DNA of 64,000 bases from Haloimpatiens sp042688525 (GCF_042688525.2 NZ_JBHWAB010000001.1:1488001-1552000); one strand, 5' to 3'; numbered from the stretch's first letter, positions 27,001 through 35,994 are shown. The notes: generated by a model from the sequence alone, not told the origin. A program made the numbers and translations.

Positions 27001-28350
27001 GGTCATACTTTTAAAGCAGGTACTATTGGTACCATTGCAGAAAAAACTGCTTATGGATTTGTTAAAAAATATTTACAAGAACGTGATATTACAGCATCTC
27101 AAGCAGAAATTGAAAGATTAACCCAAGGATGTACAGGAGTAAAAAGAACATCAGGACAGCATCCTGGGGGTATAATGGTTGTGCCTGCAGATAATGAAAT
27201 TTATAATTTTTGCCCTGTTCAACATCCTGCTGATGATCCAAATTCGGATATAATTACTACTCATTTTGATTATCACTCAATAAGTGGTAGGTTATTAAAA
27301 CTTGATATATTAGGCCACGATGATCCTACTGTGCTTAGAATGTTAAAAGATCTTACTGGCATTGAGCCACAGGAGATACCTTTAGGTGATCTTAAAGTTA
27401 TGAGTTTGTTTACATCACCTGAAGCATTAGGTGTTACAGCAGAAGAACTGGGATGTGAAGTGGGAAGTTATGGATTGCCTGAATTTGGTACTAAATTTGT
27501 TAGACAAATGCTTGTAGATACTCAACCTAAAACTTTTTCGGATTTAGTTAGAATTTCAGGGTTATCTCATGGAACTGATGTGTGGATTAATAATGCCCAA
27601 TATTATATCAAAGAAGGATATACTACATTAAAAGATTGTATTGCTACAAGAGATGATATAATGATGTATTTGCTTTATAAAGGAGTACCTCCTAAAAATT
27701 CATTTACCATAATGGAAAAAGTAAGAAAAGGTAAAGGGCTAACTGAGGAAAGAGAAAAACTTATGAGAGAACATGGTGTACCAGACTGGTATATTGAATC
27801 TTGTAAAAAAATTAAATATATGTTTCCTAAAGGTCATGCAGTAGCATATGTTATGATGGCTGTTAGAATTGCATATTTTAAAGTGTATTATCCAGAAGCA
27901 TATTACGCAACATACTTTACCGTTAGAGCTGATGAATTTGATGCAGATTTGATAGTTAAAGGGGAAGAAGCTATTAAATTAAAAATGGATGAGTTAAATG
28001 CATCAACAAATAAGTTATCTCAAAAAGATAAAGGACTGCTTACTATATTAGAACTTTCATATGAAATGTATAAAAGAGGAATTAAGTTTCTGAAGGTTGA
28101 TTTATATAAATCAGATGCAGTTAAATTTTTAATTGAAGATAATGAAATTAGACCTCCAATAAATGCTTTAGCAGGAGTTGGAGAAAATGCAGCTAAAAAT
28201 ATTGTTAAGTCTAGAAAAGAAGGAGAATTTATATCAAAAGAGGATTTAAGAATAAGAGCTAAGGTTTCAAAAACAGTAATAGAAACTTTAGATAAACATG
28301 GTTGCCTCGAAGGATTACAAGAGACAAATCAATTATCCTTATTTGGATAA
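24031..28350 (+). CDS. polC: DNA polymerase III subunit alpha, Gram-positive type PolC
   Basis: This is the main replicative polymerase of low-GC Gram-positives, 1439 residues. Its order is the PolC one: an N-terminal domain and OB fold; a PHP domain (RIELHLHTQMSAMDAVSS, about 341-358) split by the insertion of the 3'-5' exonuclease (VVFDIETTGFSSEND, about 427-441; AHNADFDTSF; HHRAVDDA); a zinc-binding segment (CPKCK and CPKCGTKY, about 912-950); the palm with EPDIDLNFSGD (about 966-976); and the C-terminal beta-clamp motif QLSLFG. AGGAGG precedes ATG 24031. It appears complete. Confidence 0.99.
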   Translation: MECSLVQLLKEDIDGNDETLIEDIKVTRIQYYRKSNKLRVIIKSPNDLDKNKKEILKKMISKRMNYFNDIDLICYRDISNVTLKDIISKYWSELCNNVINCVPITKKCLSNSVRKIKDDTLEIYLGNEFMCTLLKNKKIEKIIRNSLADIFGVKCSVKLKYDETLKEENYINQKEIENVKLISKVVNEISKVNPSSKKNQNNTKKQEYISRRKYKSEPKDENTILGRKINSDIVNIGEINETSGIVAVCGDIFKTNIIETKTGRKIIVFHITDYNSSITVKCFPKPKESEEAIEKIKEGLHCKVQGEAVYDTFSKEVVILARNINTVKKIEKMDTYDEKRIELHLHTQMSAMDAVSSTSKLIERGAKWGHKAIAITDHGVVQAYPEAMDASKKYGIKILYGVEAYLVDDGVPIVIKPENKTVDDIFVVFDIETTGFSSENDKIIEIGAVKIKNGKIIESFNEFVNPGVNIPNRIIELTGITNTMVKNAENISSILPKFIEFIGDSVVVAHNADFDTSFIKKNCSDLNIGFDNSIMDTIPLCQYLFPELKRYKLNTICKHLGISLENHHRAVDDAKATGEILLECLRILKERNILSLDKLNDEFLGNQDVKKAPTYHLIIFAKNQKGLKNLYKLVSFAHLDYFHKRPRMPKSVIKQYKEGLLIGSACEAGQVYKAVLKGKSDSELEKMLEFYDYLEIQPLDNNKFMIENGTVKDKEELKNINRKICKLGEKFNKPVVATGDVHFLDPKDEVFRRILMAGQGFSDADNQPPLYLRTTNEMLKEFEYLGEEKAKEVVIYNTHKIEQVIEEVKPIPDETFPPKIEGSEEQIRDMTIKRAHEIYGEKLPKVVHERLEKELNSIINNGYAVLYLIAQKLVAKSLSDGYLVGSRGSVGSSLVATMCNITEVNGLPPHYVCPKCKNSEFFTDGSIGCGFDLPDKVCPKCGTKYKKDGHDIPFETFLGFNGDKEPDIDLNFSGDNQGDIHRYTEVLFGKGHTFKAGTIGTIAEKTAYGFVKKYLQERDITASQAEIERLTQGCTGVKRTSGQHPGGIMVVPADNEIYNFCPVQHPADDPNSDIITTHFDYHSISGRLLKLDILGHDDPTVLRMLKDLTGIEPQEIPLGDLKVMSLFTSPEALGVTAEELGCEVGSYGLPEFGTKFVRQMLVDTQPKTFSDLVRISGLSHGTDVWINNAQYYIKEGYTTLKDCIATRDDIMMYLLYKGVPPKNSFTIMEKVRKGKGLTEEREKLMREHGVPDWYIESCKKIKYMFPKGHAVAYVMMAVRIAYFKVYYPEAYYATYFTVRADEFDADLIVKGEEAIKLKMDELNASTNKLSQKDKGLLTILELSYEMYKRGIKFLKVDLYKSDAVKFLIEDNEIRPPINALAGVGENAAKNIVKSRKEGEFISKEDLRIRAKVSKTVIETLDKHGCLEGLQETNQLSLFG

Positions 28351-28356
28351 TTAGAT

Positions 28357-28400
28357 CTTAGCTTTAGAAGGAGTACAAAACCTACCTGAAGCTAAGTTTT
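28357..28400 (+). terminator. polC terminator
   Basis: CTTAGCTTTAG (28357-28367) pairs with CTGAAGCTAAG (28386-28396) and is followed by TTTTAATT. Confidence 0.8.
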
Positions 28401-28409
28401 AATTGATAC

Positions 28410-28438
28410 TTGAAATAGTAAAACTTATATGTTAGAAT
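28410..28438 (+). promoter_or_regulatory. SigA-type promoter of the rimP-nusA-infB operon
   Basis: TTGAAA (28410-28415) and TAGAAT (28433-28438) have a 17-base spacer. The predicted leader of about 140 bases holds two stable hairpins. Confidence 0.78.
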
Positions 28439-28472
28439 TGGAATGACGAGTATTTTCAGGGATATATTTTAC

Positions 28473-28532
28473 AGAGTGGGTCAAAGCCCGCTCTTTCTAT
28501 TTGGGTAAAACGCAACATTTGTTGCGTTTTAA
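28473..28532 (+). promoter_or_regulatory. rimP-nusA operon leader: hairpin followed by intrinsic terminator
   Basis: A first stem pairs AGAGTGGG (28473-28480) with CCCGCTCT (28487-28494). A second stem pairs AAAACGCAAC (28507-28516) with GTTGCGTTTT (28521-28530) around an ATTT loop, and looks like an intrinsic terminator with a short T run. It lies upstream of rimP, so transcription of the whole operon must read through. Attenuation by NusA itself is reported for the equivalent operon of Bacillus subtilis. Confidence 0.7.
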
Positions 28533-28586
28533 TTAATATTTTAAGTAAAAAAAGAAAAAATAGTATTAGGTAAGGAGGTAAATAAA

Positions 28587-29048
28587 ATGAAAAATGAAAA
28601 TTTAATATATAAACTTAAAGAATTAATTCAACCAATTGTTACAGATAAAGGATACGAATTATATTATATAGAATTTATAAAAGAAAAAGGCGAAAATTTT
28701 TTAAGAATATATATAGATAGTTCTAATGGAATAGGATTAGATGATTGTGAAAAAGTAAGTAGGGAAGTAAGTAATATATTAGATACTGAAGATCCAATAT
28801 CATGTAGTTACTATTTAGAGGTTTCATCACCAGGTATAAACAGAACATTATATACAGATGAACACTTGAATAAATATATAGGAGAAACGGTTAAAATTAA
28901 ATTGTATAAACTATTTAATGGAAGTAAAAAATATATTGGTAAACTAAAGGAATTTAATGATCTAGAAATCAAGATTGAGGATGATGGAGAACAAATTGTA
29001 ATTCCTAGAGAAAAAATTTCAAATGTAAGTTTACACGGGGAAATGTAA
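28587..29048 (+). CDS. rimP: Ribosome maturation factor RimP
   Basis: RimP helps early 30S assembly. The 153-residue protein has the N-terminal alpha-beta domain with GYELYYIEFIKEKGENFLRIYID and DDCEKVSREVSNILD, then YYLEVSSPGINRTL (signature, about residues 73-86), and a C-terminal SH3-like barrel. AAGGAGG precedes ATG 28587. It is the first gene of the nusA-infB operon, with nusA 14 bases further on. Confidence 0.97.
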   Translation: MKNENLIYKLKELIQPIVTDKGYELYYIEFIKEKGENFLRIYIDSSNGIGLDDCEKVSREVSNILDTEDPISCSYYLEVSSPGINRTLYTDEHLNKYIGETVKIKLYKLFNGSKKYIGKLKEFNDLEIKIEDDGEQIVIPREKISNVSLHGEM

Positions 29049-29062
29049 AGGAGGGGTTTAAG

Positions 29063-30130
29063 ATGAATGAGGAGTTTATACTATCACTTAAAGAAATAGT
29101 AAAAGAAAAAGGGATAAATGAAGAATTATTATTTTCAACTATAGAAGATGCATTAGTTTTAGCTTATAAAAAAAATTATGGAAGTAATAATCCAAGTGTA
29201 AGAGTAGAAATGAATAGAAGCAATGGAGATATACATGTTTATTCACAGAAGAAAGTTGTAGAAGAAGTGTATGATGCTGTAGATGAAATAAGTTTAGAAG
29301 ATGCAAAAGGTATAGACCCTATATATCAAATGGATGATATTGTTGAAATTGAAGTTACACCTAAAAAATTTGGAAGAGTATCAGCTCAAGCTGCTAAACA
29401 AGTTGTAATACAACGAATTAAGGAAGCGGAAAGAAATACAATATATAATCAATTTATTACTAAAGAGTTTGATATAATAACAGGAAATGTTATAAGAAAA
29501 GATAGAGGCAATGTATTTATAGATTTAGGTAAAATAGAAGCATTACTTACTTCCAGTGAACAAATACCAGGAGAAAGATACGACTTTCATCAAAAATTGA
29601 AATTATACATAGTAGAAGTTAAGAATACTACTAAAGGTGCTCAAGTAATTCTTTCGAGAACTCATCCAGGACTTGTAAAAAGATTATTTGAGTTAGAGGT
29701 ACCAGAGATTTATGAGGGAGTTGTAGAAATAAAGAATATTGCAAGAGAGGCAGGTTCAAGAACAAAAATAGCTGTACATTCTAATGATGAGAATGTTGAT
29801 GCAATGGGAGCATGTGTTGGACCTAAGGGAATAAGAGTACAAAATATCGTAAATGAGTTAAACAATGAAAAAATAGATATAATAAAATGGAGTAAGTCAC
29901 CAGAAGAGTATATATCAAATGCGTTAAGTCCAGCAAAAGTATTAAGTGTTGATGTTAACGAAGATGAAAAGTGTACTAAGGTTGTTGTTGATGATGATCA
30001 ATTATCTTTAGCAATAGGTAAAGAAGGTCAAAATGTTCGATTAGCTGCAAAATTAACAGGATGGAAGATAGACATAAAAAGTAAGTCTCAAATGTTAGAA
30101 TCAGAAAAATTAGATAATATAGAAGAGTAG
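29063..30130 (+). CDS. nusA: Transcription termination/antitermination factor NusA
   Basis: NusA binds RNA polymerase and RNA and modulates pausing and termination. This 355-residue protein has an N-terminal RNAP-binding domain (about 1-125), an S1 domain (TGNVIRKDRGNVFIDLGKIEA), and KH1 and KH2 with GPKGIRVQNIVNEL and IGKEGQNVRLAAKLTGWKID. It lacks the acidic repeats of E. coli NusA, which is normal for Firmicutes. AAAGGAGGGG precedes ATG 29063. Confidence 0.98.
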   Translation: MNEEFILSLKEIVKEKGINEELLFSTIEDALVLAYKKNYGSNNPSVRVEMNRSNGDIHVYSQKKVVEEVYDAVDEISLEDAKGIDPIYQMDDIVEIEVTPKKFGRVSAQAAKQVVIQRIKEAERNTIYNQFITKEFDIITGNVIRKDRGNVFIDLGKIEALLTSSEQIPGERYDFHQKLKLYIVEVKNTTKGAQVILSRTHPGLVKRLFELEVPEIYEGVVEIKNIAREAGSRTKIAVHSNDENVDAMGACVGPKGIRVQNIVNELNNEKIDIIKWSKSPEEYISNALSPAKVLSVDVNEDEKCTKVVVDDDQLSLAIGKEGQNVRLAAKLTGWKIDIKSKSQMLESEKLDNIEE

Positions 30131-30141
30131 GTGGTTATTTA

Positions 30142-30411
30142 ATGAAGACTAAAAAAATACCACAAAGAATGTGTAATGGATGTATGGAAATGAAACCTAA
30201 AAAGGAATTAATAAGAGTTGTTAAGAGTAAAGAAGGAGAAGTTTCTATAGATTTAACTGGTAAAAAGGCTGGTAGAGGAGCATATATTTGTAAAGATTCT
30301 AAATGTCTAGAAAAGGCTTTTAAAACAAAAAGATTAGAAAAAAATTTAAATGTGAGGATTGAAGAGAAAATTTATGATAAACTGAAAGAAGAGATACAAG
30401 ATGAACAATAA
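30142..30411 (+). CDS. rnpM: YlxR family RNA-binding protein (RnpM)
   Basis: This 89-residue protein of the DUF448 family starts KIPQRMCNGCMEMKPKKELIRVVK and has GKKAGRGAYICKD, the family core. The B. subtilis homologue binds RNase P RNA and was named RnpM. Lysine-rich ends fit nucleic-acid binding. It overlaps the next gene by 11 bases, so the two are translationally coupled. Confidence 0.92.
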   Translation: MKTKKIPQRMCNGCMEMKPKKELIRVVKSKEGEVSIDLTGKKAGRGAYICKDSKCLEKAFKTKRLEKNLNVRIEEKIYDKLKEEIQDEQ

Positions 30412-30718
30412 ATTTTTGCAATTCTTAGGTTTAACAAAAAAATCTGGAAATATTTTAGAAGGTTACAATAAGTGTGAAGATGGAATTAAAAACGAAAAAA
30501 TACATTTAGTTATACTATCTAAAGAATGTTCTGAGAATACAAAAAATAAATTCAAAAATTATTGTAGTAAACAAAAAGTACTACTTATACAAGGACCATC
30601 AAAGTATGATTTAGGTTGTGCTTTAGGTAAAAGTGAGTTAAATGTATTAGGTGTAAAGGATGAAAATATGAGTAAAAAATTAAAGTTGCTTTATTATAAT
30701 ATGGAAAACAATATTTAA
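30401..30718 (+). CDS. rplGA: L7Ae/L30e family ribosomal-type protein (YlxQ)
   Basis: This 105-residue protein has the L7Ae fold pattern: FLQFLGLTKKSGNILEGYNKCEDGIKN at the start, then VILSKECSENTKNKF and LGCALGKSELNVLGVKD. Homologues bind kink-turn RNA. The overlap with rnpM and position just before infB are conserved in Firmicutes. Confidence 0.9.
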   Translation: MNNKFLQFLGLTKKSGNILEGYNKCEDGIKNEKIHLVILSKECSENTKNKFKNYCSKQKVLLIQGPSKYDLGCALGKSELNVLGVKDENMSKKLKLLYYNMENNI

Positions 30719-30735
30719 TTCGGGGGTGAAAGCTT

Positions 30736-32760
30736 ATGGCTAAAATAAGAGTTTATGAATTAGCAAAAGAACTAGGTGTTTCTAGTAAGGAATTAATAAA
30801 TGTACTTTTAGAAGAATTTGATATAAAGGTTAAAAATCATATGAGTGTTATTGACGATGAAGATGCAGACTTAATAAAAGAATTATATGAAAATAAGGAG
30901 AACAAAGAAGACGGAGAAGATGTTGAAGAAGGAGATAATACTAAAAGTATAAAAAACAATAAAAAAGTAAGAAATAAAAAAGATACAGATAAAAGTGAAG
31001 ATGATGAAATAATAATCGAAATGGGAGAAACAATAACTGTTAAAGAATTATCAGAAAAGTTAAATAAACCATCTACAGAAGTTATAAAACAGTTAATATT
31101 CATGGGTGTTATGGCATCAATCAATCAAGAAATTGATGTTACTACTGCTCAAAAACTTGGAGAAAAATTCGATGCTCTAGTTGTAGTTAAAGAGGAATCA
31201 GATATAAAATTAGAAGAAATTGATGAAGAAGATGCAGATGTAGGAAATGAAAAAAGACCTGCAATTATTACAGTTATGGGTCACGTTGACCATGGAAAAA
31301 CATCATTATTAGATGCTGTAAGAAAAACTAAAGTTACAAGTACAGAAGCCGGTGGAATAACTCAACATATAGGTGCTTATACAGTAAATGTTAATGGACA
31401 AAAAATCACATTTTTAGATACTCCAGGACATGAAGCCTTTACTTCTATGAGAGCAAGAGGAGCTCAAGTTACTGATATAGTTATATTAGTTGTAGCTGCA
31501 GATGATGGAATAATGCCTCAAACAGAAGAAGCAATAAGTCACTGTAAAGCAGCCAATGTTCCTATGGTTGTAGCAATTAATAAAATGGATAGACCAGGAG
31601 CAAATCCTGATAAAGTTAAACAAGAGTTAACAGAATATGGTTTAATTCCTGAAGATTGGGGTGGAGATACAATTTGTGTTCCTGTATCTGCTCATACTAA
31701 AGAAGGAATAGAAGAACTTTTAGAAATGGTATTGTTAACAGCTGAAATGCAAGAATTAAAATCAGATTCTACTAGAAAAGGTAAAGGTACAGTAGTTGAA
31801 GCTAAACTAGATAAAGGAAGAGGAGCAGTTGCTACTTTATTGGTTCAAAATGGTACTTTAAGATCAGGTGATTCAATAATAGTAGGTTCTACATATGGAA
31901 GAATCAGAGCAATGTTTGATGATAAAGGTAATAAAATAAAAGAAGCAGGACCATCTATACCAGTTGAAATTTTAGGTTTATCAGAAGTACCAGCAGCTGG
32001 AGATAGATTCAATGTGGTTAAAGATGAAAAAACCGCTAGAAATATGGCAGAGAAGAGAAAAGATAAAGTCAGAGAAGACAGATTACAGAATTCTCATAAA
32101 GTTTCATTAGAAGATTTATATAATCAAATACAAGAGGGTAAAGTAAAAGAATTAGATATCATCGTAAAGGCTGATGTTCAAGGTTCTGTTGAAGCAGTAA
32201 AACAATCATTTGAAAAATTATCTACTGATTCAGTAAAAGTTAGAGTAATACATGGAGGAGTTGGAGCAATCAATGAAACAGATGTTATTCTTGCTACAGC
32301 ATCAAATGCCATAATAATTGGTTTTAATGTTAGACCAGATTCTAAAACTACAGAATTAGCAGAAAAAGAAAGTGTAGATATTAAAACTTATAGAGTAATT
32401 TATGATGCTATTGAAGATATCAAATCAGCAATGGTTGGAATGTTAGAACCTGAGTATAAAGAAGTTGTACTTGGATCAGCAGAAATAAGACAGACATATA
32501 AGATATCAAATATTGGAACAATTGCAGGATGTTATGTTCAAAACGGTAAGATAGCTAGAAATGGAAAAGCAAGAGTAATAAGAGATGGTATTGTTATTTT
32601 CGAATCAGAACTTGCATCCTTAAAAAGATTTAAAGATGATGTAAAAGAAGTTGCATCAGGATATGAATGTGGATTAAGTGTAGTAAACTTTAACGATATA
32701 AAAGAAGGCGACATTGTAGAAGTGTACACAATGCAAGAAATTAAACCTAAATCATTATAA
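30736..32760 (+). CDS. infB: Translation initiation factor IF-2
   Basis: IF-2 is the GTPase that brings initiator tRNA to the 30S subunit. The 674-residue protein has two IF2_N modules (RVYELAKELGVSSKELINVL at the start and ITVKELSEKLNKPSTEVIKQL near 97) joined by a Lys/Glu/Asp-rich linker. The G domain has GHVDHGKTS (about 182-190), DTPGHEAF and NKMDRPGA, followed by domains II, III and IV. The linker is short, so the protein is at the small end of the family. GGGGGTGA precedes ATG 30736. Confidence 0.98.
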   Translation: MAKIRVYELAKELGVSSKELINVLLEEFDIKVKNHMSVIDDEDADLIKELYENKENKEDGEDVEEGDNTKSIKNNKKVRNKKDTDKSEDDEIIIEMGETITVKELSEKLNKPSTEVIKQLIFMGVMASINQEIDVTTAQKLGEKFDALVVVKEESDIKLEEIDEEDADVGNEKRPAIITVMGHVDHGKTSLLDAVRKTKVTSTEAGGITQHIGAYTVNVNGQKITFLDTPGHEAFTSMRARGAQVTDIVILVVAADDGIMPQTEEAISHCKAANVPMVVAINKMDRPGANPDKVKQELTEYGLIPEDWGGDTICVPVSAHTKEGIEELLEMVLLTAEMQELKSDSTRKGKGTVVEAKLDKGRGAVATLLVQNGTLRSGDSIIVGSTYGRIRAMFDDKGNKIKEAGPSIPVEILGLSEVPAAGDRFNVVKDEKTARNMAEKRKDKVREDRLQNSHKVSLEDLYNQIQEGKVKELDIIVKADVQGSVEAVKQSFEKLSTDSVKVRVIHGGVGAINETDVILATASNAIIIGFNVRPDSKTTELAEKESVDIKTYRVIYDAIEDIKSAMVGMLEPEYKEVVLGSAEIRQTYKISNIGTIAGCYVQNGKIARNGKARVIRDGIVIFESELASLKRFKDDVKEVASGYECGLSVVNFNDIKEGDIVEVYTMQEIKPKSL

Positions 32761-32810
32761 TGAATATTTAAGTAAAAATTAAAAGCTTTTTATCCAAAGG
32801 AGATGACGCT

Positions 32811-33164
32811 GTGGGTAAATATAGAGGCGGAAGAATAAATGAACAATTAAGAAAAGAAATTAGTAATATTATACAAACACAAATAAAAGATCCAAGAATA
32901 AATTCAATGATAAGTGTTACAAAAGTAGATGTAACAAGAGACCTACGATACGCTAAAGTTTATGTTAGTATATTTGGCAAAGATGAGAATAAAGAAGAGA
33001 CAGTAAAAATTCTTAAAAAATCTTCTGGATTCATAAGAAGAGAAGTTGGAAGAAAGGTAAGTTTAAGGTATACACCTGAAATAATTATAGAATTAGACAA
33101 TAGTATTGAACATGGAATGCACATTGACGCTCTTTTAGAAAAAATAAAGGAGAGCGATGAATAA
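32811..33164 (+). CDS. rbfA: Ribosome-binding factor A
   Basis: RbfA binds the 30S subunit during cold adaptation and 16S maturation. The 117-residue protein has the KH-like fold with NEQLRKEISNIIQTQIKDPRI, SVTKVDVTRDLRYAKVYVSI, and RREVGRKVSLRYTPEIIIELD. It starts at GTG 32811 after AAGGAGATGA. Its TAATG junction overlaps nrnA. Confidence 0.97.
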   Translation: MGKYRGGRINEQLRKEISNIIQTQIKDPRINSMISVTKVDVTRDLRYAKVYVSIFGKDENKEETVKILKKSSGFIRREVGRKVSLRYTPEIIIELDNSIEHGMHIDALLEKIKESDE

Positions 33165-34126
33165 TGATAATGAATGATATCATTAATAAAATAAAGGAAA
33201 GTAGTACGATAGCTGTAACTTTCCATGAGTCTCCTGATGGTGATTCAGTAGGAACTTCTTTAGCGTTAATGCAGGGATTAAGAAAGTTAAATAAAGAGGT
33301 ATATATAGTATCTAAAGATAAAATACCAACTAATTTATCTTTCTTGCCTTTTGCAAAAGAAATAGACGGAATAAGTGATGAAATATTAGAAGAAACTGAT
33401 TGTGTAATTGTAGTAGATTGTGGAGATGTAAAAAGAATAAATGTTAAAGATTTAGATATTACAAATAGAAATTTTACACTTATAAATATAGATCACCATC
33501 GTACTAATGAAATGTATGGAGATTACAATTATGTGGATACTAATGCTATTGCAGTTGCAGAAGTTATATATCAAATTCTTAGAATGATGAATATATCAAT
33601 TGATAAAGAGATGGCAGCATGTTTATATACTTCTTTGATAACTGATAGTGGATCTTTTAGACATTCAGGTACAACATGTGTTACACACACCATTGCTGGA
33701 GATCTTATAAATACAGGTATTGATTTTAGTGATATCCATAGAAAAGTTTTTGAAAATAAATCTTATAATAAGGTTAAGTTTTCTGGAAGAGTAATTGAAA
33801 ATATGGAATTAGCGTGTAATGAAAAAATATGTGTTATGAAGATAACAAAAGATATGCTAGAAGAATTTGATATTGATTCATCAAACACTGGAGATATTGT
33901 TTCCCTTGGTACTGTAATTGATACAGTAGAAGTTACTATTTTACTAAAAGAAGCTGAAGAAGGAACAAAAATAAGTTTGAGATCTAAAGCTCAAGTAGAT
34001 GTTAGAAAAGTAGCAGAATGCTTCCAAGGAGGAGGACATACTAGAGCTGCAGGTATGTTTTTAAATAAAGAAATAGACGAAGCAAAAGATATCATAGTAA
34101 AAGAAGTAGAAAAAGAGTTGATTTAA
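33164..34126 (+). CDS. nrnA: Bifunctional oligoribonuclease / pAp phosphatase NrnA (DHH family)
   Basis: NrnA degrades nanoRNAs and hydrolyses 3'-phosphoadenosine 5'-phosphate. The 320-residue protein has the DHH phosphoesterase motifs (FHESPDGDSVGTSLAL, VIVVDCGD, NIDHHRTNEMYGDYNYVD) and the C-terminal DHHA1 motif FQGGGHTRAAG. The ATG overlaps the rbfA stop, and its own stop overlaps the truB ATG, so all three are coupled. Confidence 0.95.
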   Translation: MIMNDIINKIKESSTIAVTFHESPDGDSVGTSLALMQGLRKLNKEVYIVSKDKIPTNLSFLPFAKEIDGISDEILEETDCVIVVDCGDVKRINVKDLDITNRNFTLINIDHHRTNEMYGDYNYVDTNAIAVAEVIYQILRMMNISIDKEMAACLYTSLITDSGSFRHSGTTCVTHTIAGDLINTGIDFSDIHRKVFENKSYNKVKFSGRVIENMELACNEKICVMKITKDMLEEFDIDSSNTGDIVSLGTVIDTVEVTILLKEAEEGTKISLRSKAQVDVRKVAECFQGGGHTRAAGMFLNKEIDEAKDIIVKEVEKELI

Positions 34127-34998
34127 TGTTAAACGGAGTATTGAATATTTATAAACCAAAAGGTATTACATCCTTTGATGTTGTAAGAAAAATTCGTAAG
34201 ATATCTTCTGAAAAAAAGGTAGGTCATGCAGGAACTTTAGATCCACAAGCTTGTGGTGTGCTTCCTGTATGCATAGGTAGAAGTACGAAGATAATTAATT
34301 ATATAATGGAAAATTCTAAAACGTACATAACTACATTAAAGTTAGGTATTATTACAGATACTTATGATACAGAGGGAAAAATTATAAAAACAAGTGAAAT
34401 TACAGATGTTACAAATGACAAAATAATTCAAGTTGTAAAATCTTTTGAAGGTTCTATTGAGCAGATTCCACCTATGTATTCAGCTATAAAGGTCAACGGG
34501 AAAAGATTATATGAACTTGCCAGAAAAGGTATAGAAATTGAACGTAAACCTAGAAATGTGGTAATTCATGAAATACAAATTTTAAATATAGATATACCTT
34601 TTGTACAATTAAAAGTTAGTTGTTCAAAAGGTACGTATATTAGAAGTCTATGCTATGATATAGGTGAAAAATTAAAGTGTGGTTCTGTTATGTGGGAGTT
34701 AGAAAGAACAAAGACAGGTCAGTTTACAAAAGAAAATTCTATTGAGCTTTCAGAATTAAATACAGAAAATATACAAAATTTTCTAATGAGTTCAGAGGAA
34801 GTACTAAAAAAATACAGTAAAATAGAATTTTCAGATAAATTTGGTAAATTGCTCAAAAATGGAGTGGTTTTGAAAGATAAAAGAGCAGTAAAAAATGTAA
34901 GTAGTAATGTATTATATAGAGTTTATTGCTGTGATAATTTTTTAGGACTAGGAATGTTAACAGATAATGGATTTAAACTTATTAAACAATTGGGATAA
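34126..34998 (+). CDS. truB: tRNA pseudouridine-55 synthase TruB
   Basis: TruB makes pseudouridine 55 in the T loop of tRNAs. The 290-residue protein has GVLNIYKPKGITSFDVVRKI and VGHAGTLDPQACGVLPVCIG with catalytic Asp39, then QIPPMYSAIKVNGKRLYELAR and CSKGTYIRSL. A PUA-like C-terminal domain follows. It starts in the overlap with nrnA and precedes ribF by 23 bases. Confidence 0.97.
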   Translation: MLNGVLNIYKPKGITSFDVVRKIRKISSEKKVGHAGTLDPQACGVLPVCIGRSTKIINYIMENSKTYITTLKLGIITDTYDTEGKIIKTSEITDVTNDKIIQVVKSFEGSIEQIPPMYSAIKVNGKRLYELARKGIEIERKPRNVVIHEIQILNIDIPFVQLKVSCSKGTYIRSLCYDIGEKLKCGSVMWELERTKTGQFTKENSIELSELNTENIQNFLMSSEEVLKKYSKIEFSDKFGKLLKNGVVLKDKRAVKNVSSNVLYRVYCCDNFLGLGMLTDNGFKLIKQLG

Positions 34999-35021
34999 TT
35001 AAAATTCTAGGGGTAATTTAT

Positions 35022-35951
35022 ATGGTAATTATTGAAGATAATTTTAAAATGAATTTGTCTAGTGATACATATGTGTCACTAGGCAGTTTTGATGGGTTAC
35101 ATTTGGGACATATGCAGTTAATAAAAAAAGCTATACAATGTTCTAAAGATAATAATACTAAAAGTATGATACATACGTTTAAAAATCATCCATTAAGTAT
35201 AATAAATAAAGAATTGGCTCCAAAGTTAATAATGAGTAATAAAACAAAGGTTACTCTTCTAAACAAAATGGGCATTGACATGGTCAATTTAGTTCCTTTT
35301 AATAAGGAATATATGAGCATAAGTCCTGAAAAATTTATTGAACTTTTAATAAAACATTATAATGCTAAAGGAATTATAGTGGGATTCAATTTTAGATTTG
35401 GACGTAAAAATAGTGGAGATGTAGAATTACTAAAAAAATTAAGTAAAAAATTAGGATTCGATTTACATATTATAAGTCCAGTAAAATTTGAAGATGAAAT
35501 CGTATGTAGTACAAGAATAAGAAAGTTAATAAAAGAAGGCAATGTTGAAAAAGCTAATAGTATGCTATACCAGTGTTTTAGTTTAGAAGGTGAAGTAATA
35601 AAAGGAAAACATTTCGGAAGAAAAATGAATTTCCCTACTGCAAACATAAAAATTAATAGTGATATGATTGTACCTAAAAATGGTGTTTATTATACTGTGG
35701 TAAAATATGATGAAAAAATATTTAAAGGTATAACAAATATAGGTTATAGTCCTACAGTTGATGGTAAAAATCTTACTATAGAAACAAATATATTGGATTT
35801 TAATAAAGATATTTATGGAGAAAATATAGAAGTATATTTTGTAAAAAGAATGCGAAATGAAGTAAAATTTCAATCAGTACAACAACTAATTAATCAGTTG
35901 TCTAAAGATAAGATGTATGCTAATAATCAACCAATAATACCAATATATTAA
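35022..35951 (+). CDS. ribF: Bifunctional riboflavin kinase / FAD synthetase RibF
   Basis: RibF makes FMN and FAD from riboflavin. The N-terminal FAD synthetase domain has SLGSFDGLHLGHMQLI (nucleotidyltransferase HxGH-like site), VGFNFRFGRKNSG and STRIRKLIKEG. The C-terminal flavokinase domain has GKHFGRKMNFPTANI and GVYYTVVKYD. Protein length is 309 residues. It ends the long rimP operon; rpsO has its own promoter just after. Confidence 0.96.
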   Translation: MVIIEDNFKMNLSSDTYVSLGSFDGLHLGHMQLIKKAIQCSKDNNTKSMIHTFKNHPLSIINKELAPKLIMSNKTKVTLLNKMGIDMVNLVPFNKEYMSISPEKFIELLIKHYNAKGIIVGFNFRFGRKNSGDVELLKKLSKKLGFDLHIISPVKFEDEIVCSTRIRKLIKEGNVEKANSMLYQCFSLEGEVIKGKHFGRKMNFPTANIKINSDMIVPKNGVYYTVVKYDEKIFKGITNIGYSPTVDGKNLTIETNILDFNKDIYGENIEVYFVKRMRNEVKFQSVQQLINQLSKDKMYANNQPIIPIY

Positions 35952-35959
35952 AAAATTAA

Positions 35960-35988
35960 TTTACAATTATATATTTATTTGATATAAT
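35960..35988 (+). promoter_or_regulatory. SigA-type promoter for rpsO
   Basis: TTTACA (35960-35965) and TATAAT (35983-35988) have a 17-base spacer. Transcription should start near 35995. Confidence 0.8.
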
Positions 35989-35994
35989 ACAGCT

